Below, piece after piece: positions 32,301 through 33,237 of a stretch of 33,237 nt of DNA. The stretch is taken from assembly GCA_947304335.1 (NCBI GenBank), contig CAMZAW010000004.1:1-33237 (forward strand), written 5' to 3'. The position numbers were made by a program, and so were the translations under genes. The notes beneath the pieces are model-generated. The model searched no databases, was not told where the DNA came from, and worked only from the letters and a program-made list of their open reading frames with translations. Numbering within the stretch: position 1 is the stretch's first letter; each line of letters starts with the position of its first letter. The stretch is from an uncultured Candidatus Saccharibacteria bacterium. Its GTDB lineage: Bacteria > Patescibacteriota > Saccharimonadia > Saccharimonadales > Saccharimonadaceae.

Positions 32301-32383
32301 GCATCTATTATAACATGTGGTTTAGCTCAACTTGCCGCGCTTCAATTCAAGGACCATTTTATTTTTTGAAAATAAAACGAAGC

Positions 32384-33237
32384 TTAAAATTTGAAATCCA
32401 AAAACATATAGTCGTCCATACTGTAGGCGAGGTTTTTATCAATCGCGTTTTTCACGAGCTTACAAACCTTAGACATACGCTGGCCATTATATAATGGGTC
32501 GACGTAGCGAATTTTGTGTTTTTCGTGCACATAGTAAACATCTTTTGGCGCGGTTTTCGAAACATGAATTTCTTTGGCGTTTTGCAAGATTTCAAAGATA
32601 TCTTTGTATTTCGATTTTTTGATTAGCTCAACAATTTCAATTTCTTTCATTTCGTAAAGCTGCTCAACCGTGATTAAGCCGTCGTCCTTCATGCGTTTCA
32701 ATATGTCAGCCAGGACTCGCATTGTAAAACGACGATGATTGTTTCGATACATCACGGACATTTTATTAGAAAGCCTTGCGAATTTGCGTGCGATGGTTTT
32801 AGTTTTAAAACCAAGTTCGTCCACGCCAAATTCATTCTTTTGGATTTCAAGATCATTATAAAATTCTTTGATATCATCAAACGTGGCCTGGTTAAAAATA
32901 AACAGTGGATTCGAAAGGGAATATTCCAAACGATCCGCGGCGAGTTGCGGCGTATCGTTATCCGCAATTGGATATAAATGATAATTATCAACTTCCTCAA
33001 GTTTGATGCCGTCGCGTTTTAGAAGCGCCATAATCTCGGCAGAATTTTTAATCATTTCTGTGGTAAGGTTTTCGGTTGATTCTTGCTTCAATGCATCGCC
33101 ATTCATCACATCTACGCAGTGTTTAAAAACTGGCGTTGCGATGTCATGAAAAAGTCCGGCGAGAGTTTGTTTTTTGTCATGCGTAAAATGCCAAATAATT
33201 AACGCCACGCCAATCGAATGTTCCAAACTAGAATAAA
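32384..33237 (-). CDS. HD-domain phosphohydrolase (5' end beyond window)
   Basis: Frame open to window end: YSSLEHSIGVALIIWHFTHDKKQTLAGLFHDIATPVFKHCVDVMNGD (H...HD motif). Confidence 0.82.
   Translation of the reverse strand, partial: YSSLEHSIGVALIIWHFTHDKKQTLAGLFHDIATPVFKHCVDVMNGDALKQESTENLTTEMIKNSAEIMALLKRDGIKLEEVDNYHLYPIADNDTPQLAADRLEYSLSNPLFIFNQATFDDIKEFYNDLEIQKNEFGVDELGFKTKTIARKFARLSNKMSVMYRNNHRRFTMRVLADILKRMKDDGLITVEQLYEMKEIEIVELIKKSKYKDIFEILQNAKEIHVSKTAPKDVYYVHEKHKIRYVDPLYNGQRMSKVCKLVKNAIDKNLAYSMDDYMFLDFKF

Noticed and set aside
32357-32377. AT-only inverted repeat TTTTATTTT-TTG-AAAATAAAA between the DHH and HD genes
   Set aside because: Perfect but made only of A/T and in an AT-rich gap; weak as a terminator or operator and expected by chance more often than GC-containing repeats.

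Overview
Patescibacteria/CPR-like chromosomal window, most likely Saccharibacteria-type. This lineage call is an inference from gene content and small gene sizes. The left part (1-12.4 kb) is housekeeping: the 3' end of pnp, lepA, a murC-like ligase, tsaE, a half-length tsaB, radA, ruvC, ruvA, rplS and an rnhB-yraN fusion. Small membrane proteins are interspersed, including a tandem pair of Pro/Ala-tailed paralogs whose first copy appears to have lost its start codon. The middle (12.4-27.7 kb) is a surface/host-interaction region. It holds a ~2187-aa repeat adhesin ending in an IphP-like tyrosine phosphatase domain, an LRR plus transglutaminase-like secreted protein, an SDR with an extra C-terminal domain, and an M6-like metalloprotease with an internal PDTG-TM segment. 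The right part (27.7-33.2 kb) holds small metabolic enzymes, an orphan PemK/MazF-like toxin facing a candidate small RNA, and DHH and HD phosphohydrolases. Most notable non-coding signals: (i) an extended -10 box (TGnTATAAT) placed 6-8 nt before the ATG of about a dozen genes, implying leaderless mRNAs, including one 14-bp divergent intergenic region that seems to carry two opposing promoters; (ii) a G9 tract filling the -35/-10 spacer of one gene, a candidate phase-variable promoter; (iii) a consensus promoter-hairpin-U-tract unit that ends on the stop codon of the orphan toxin.
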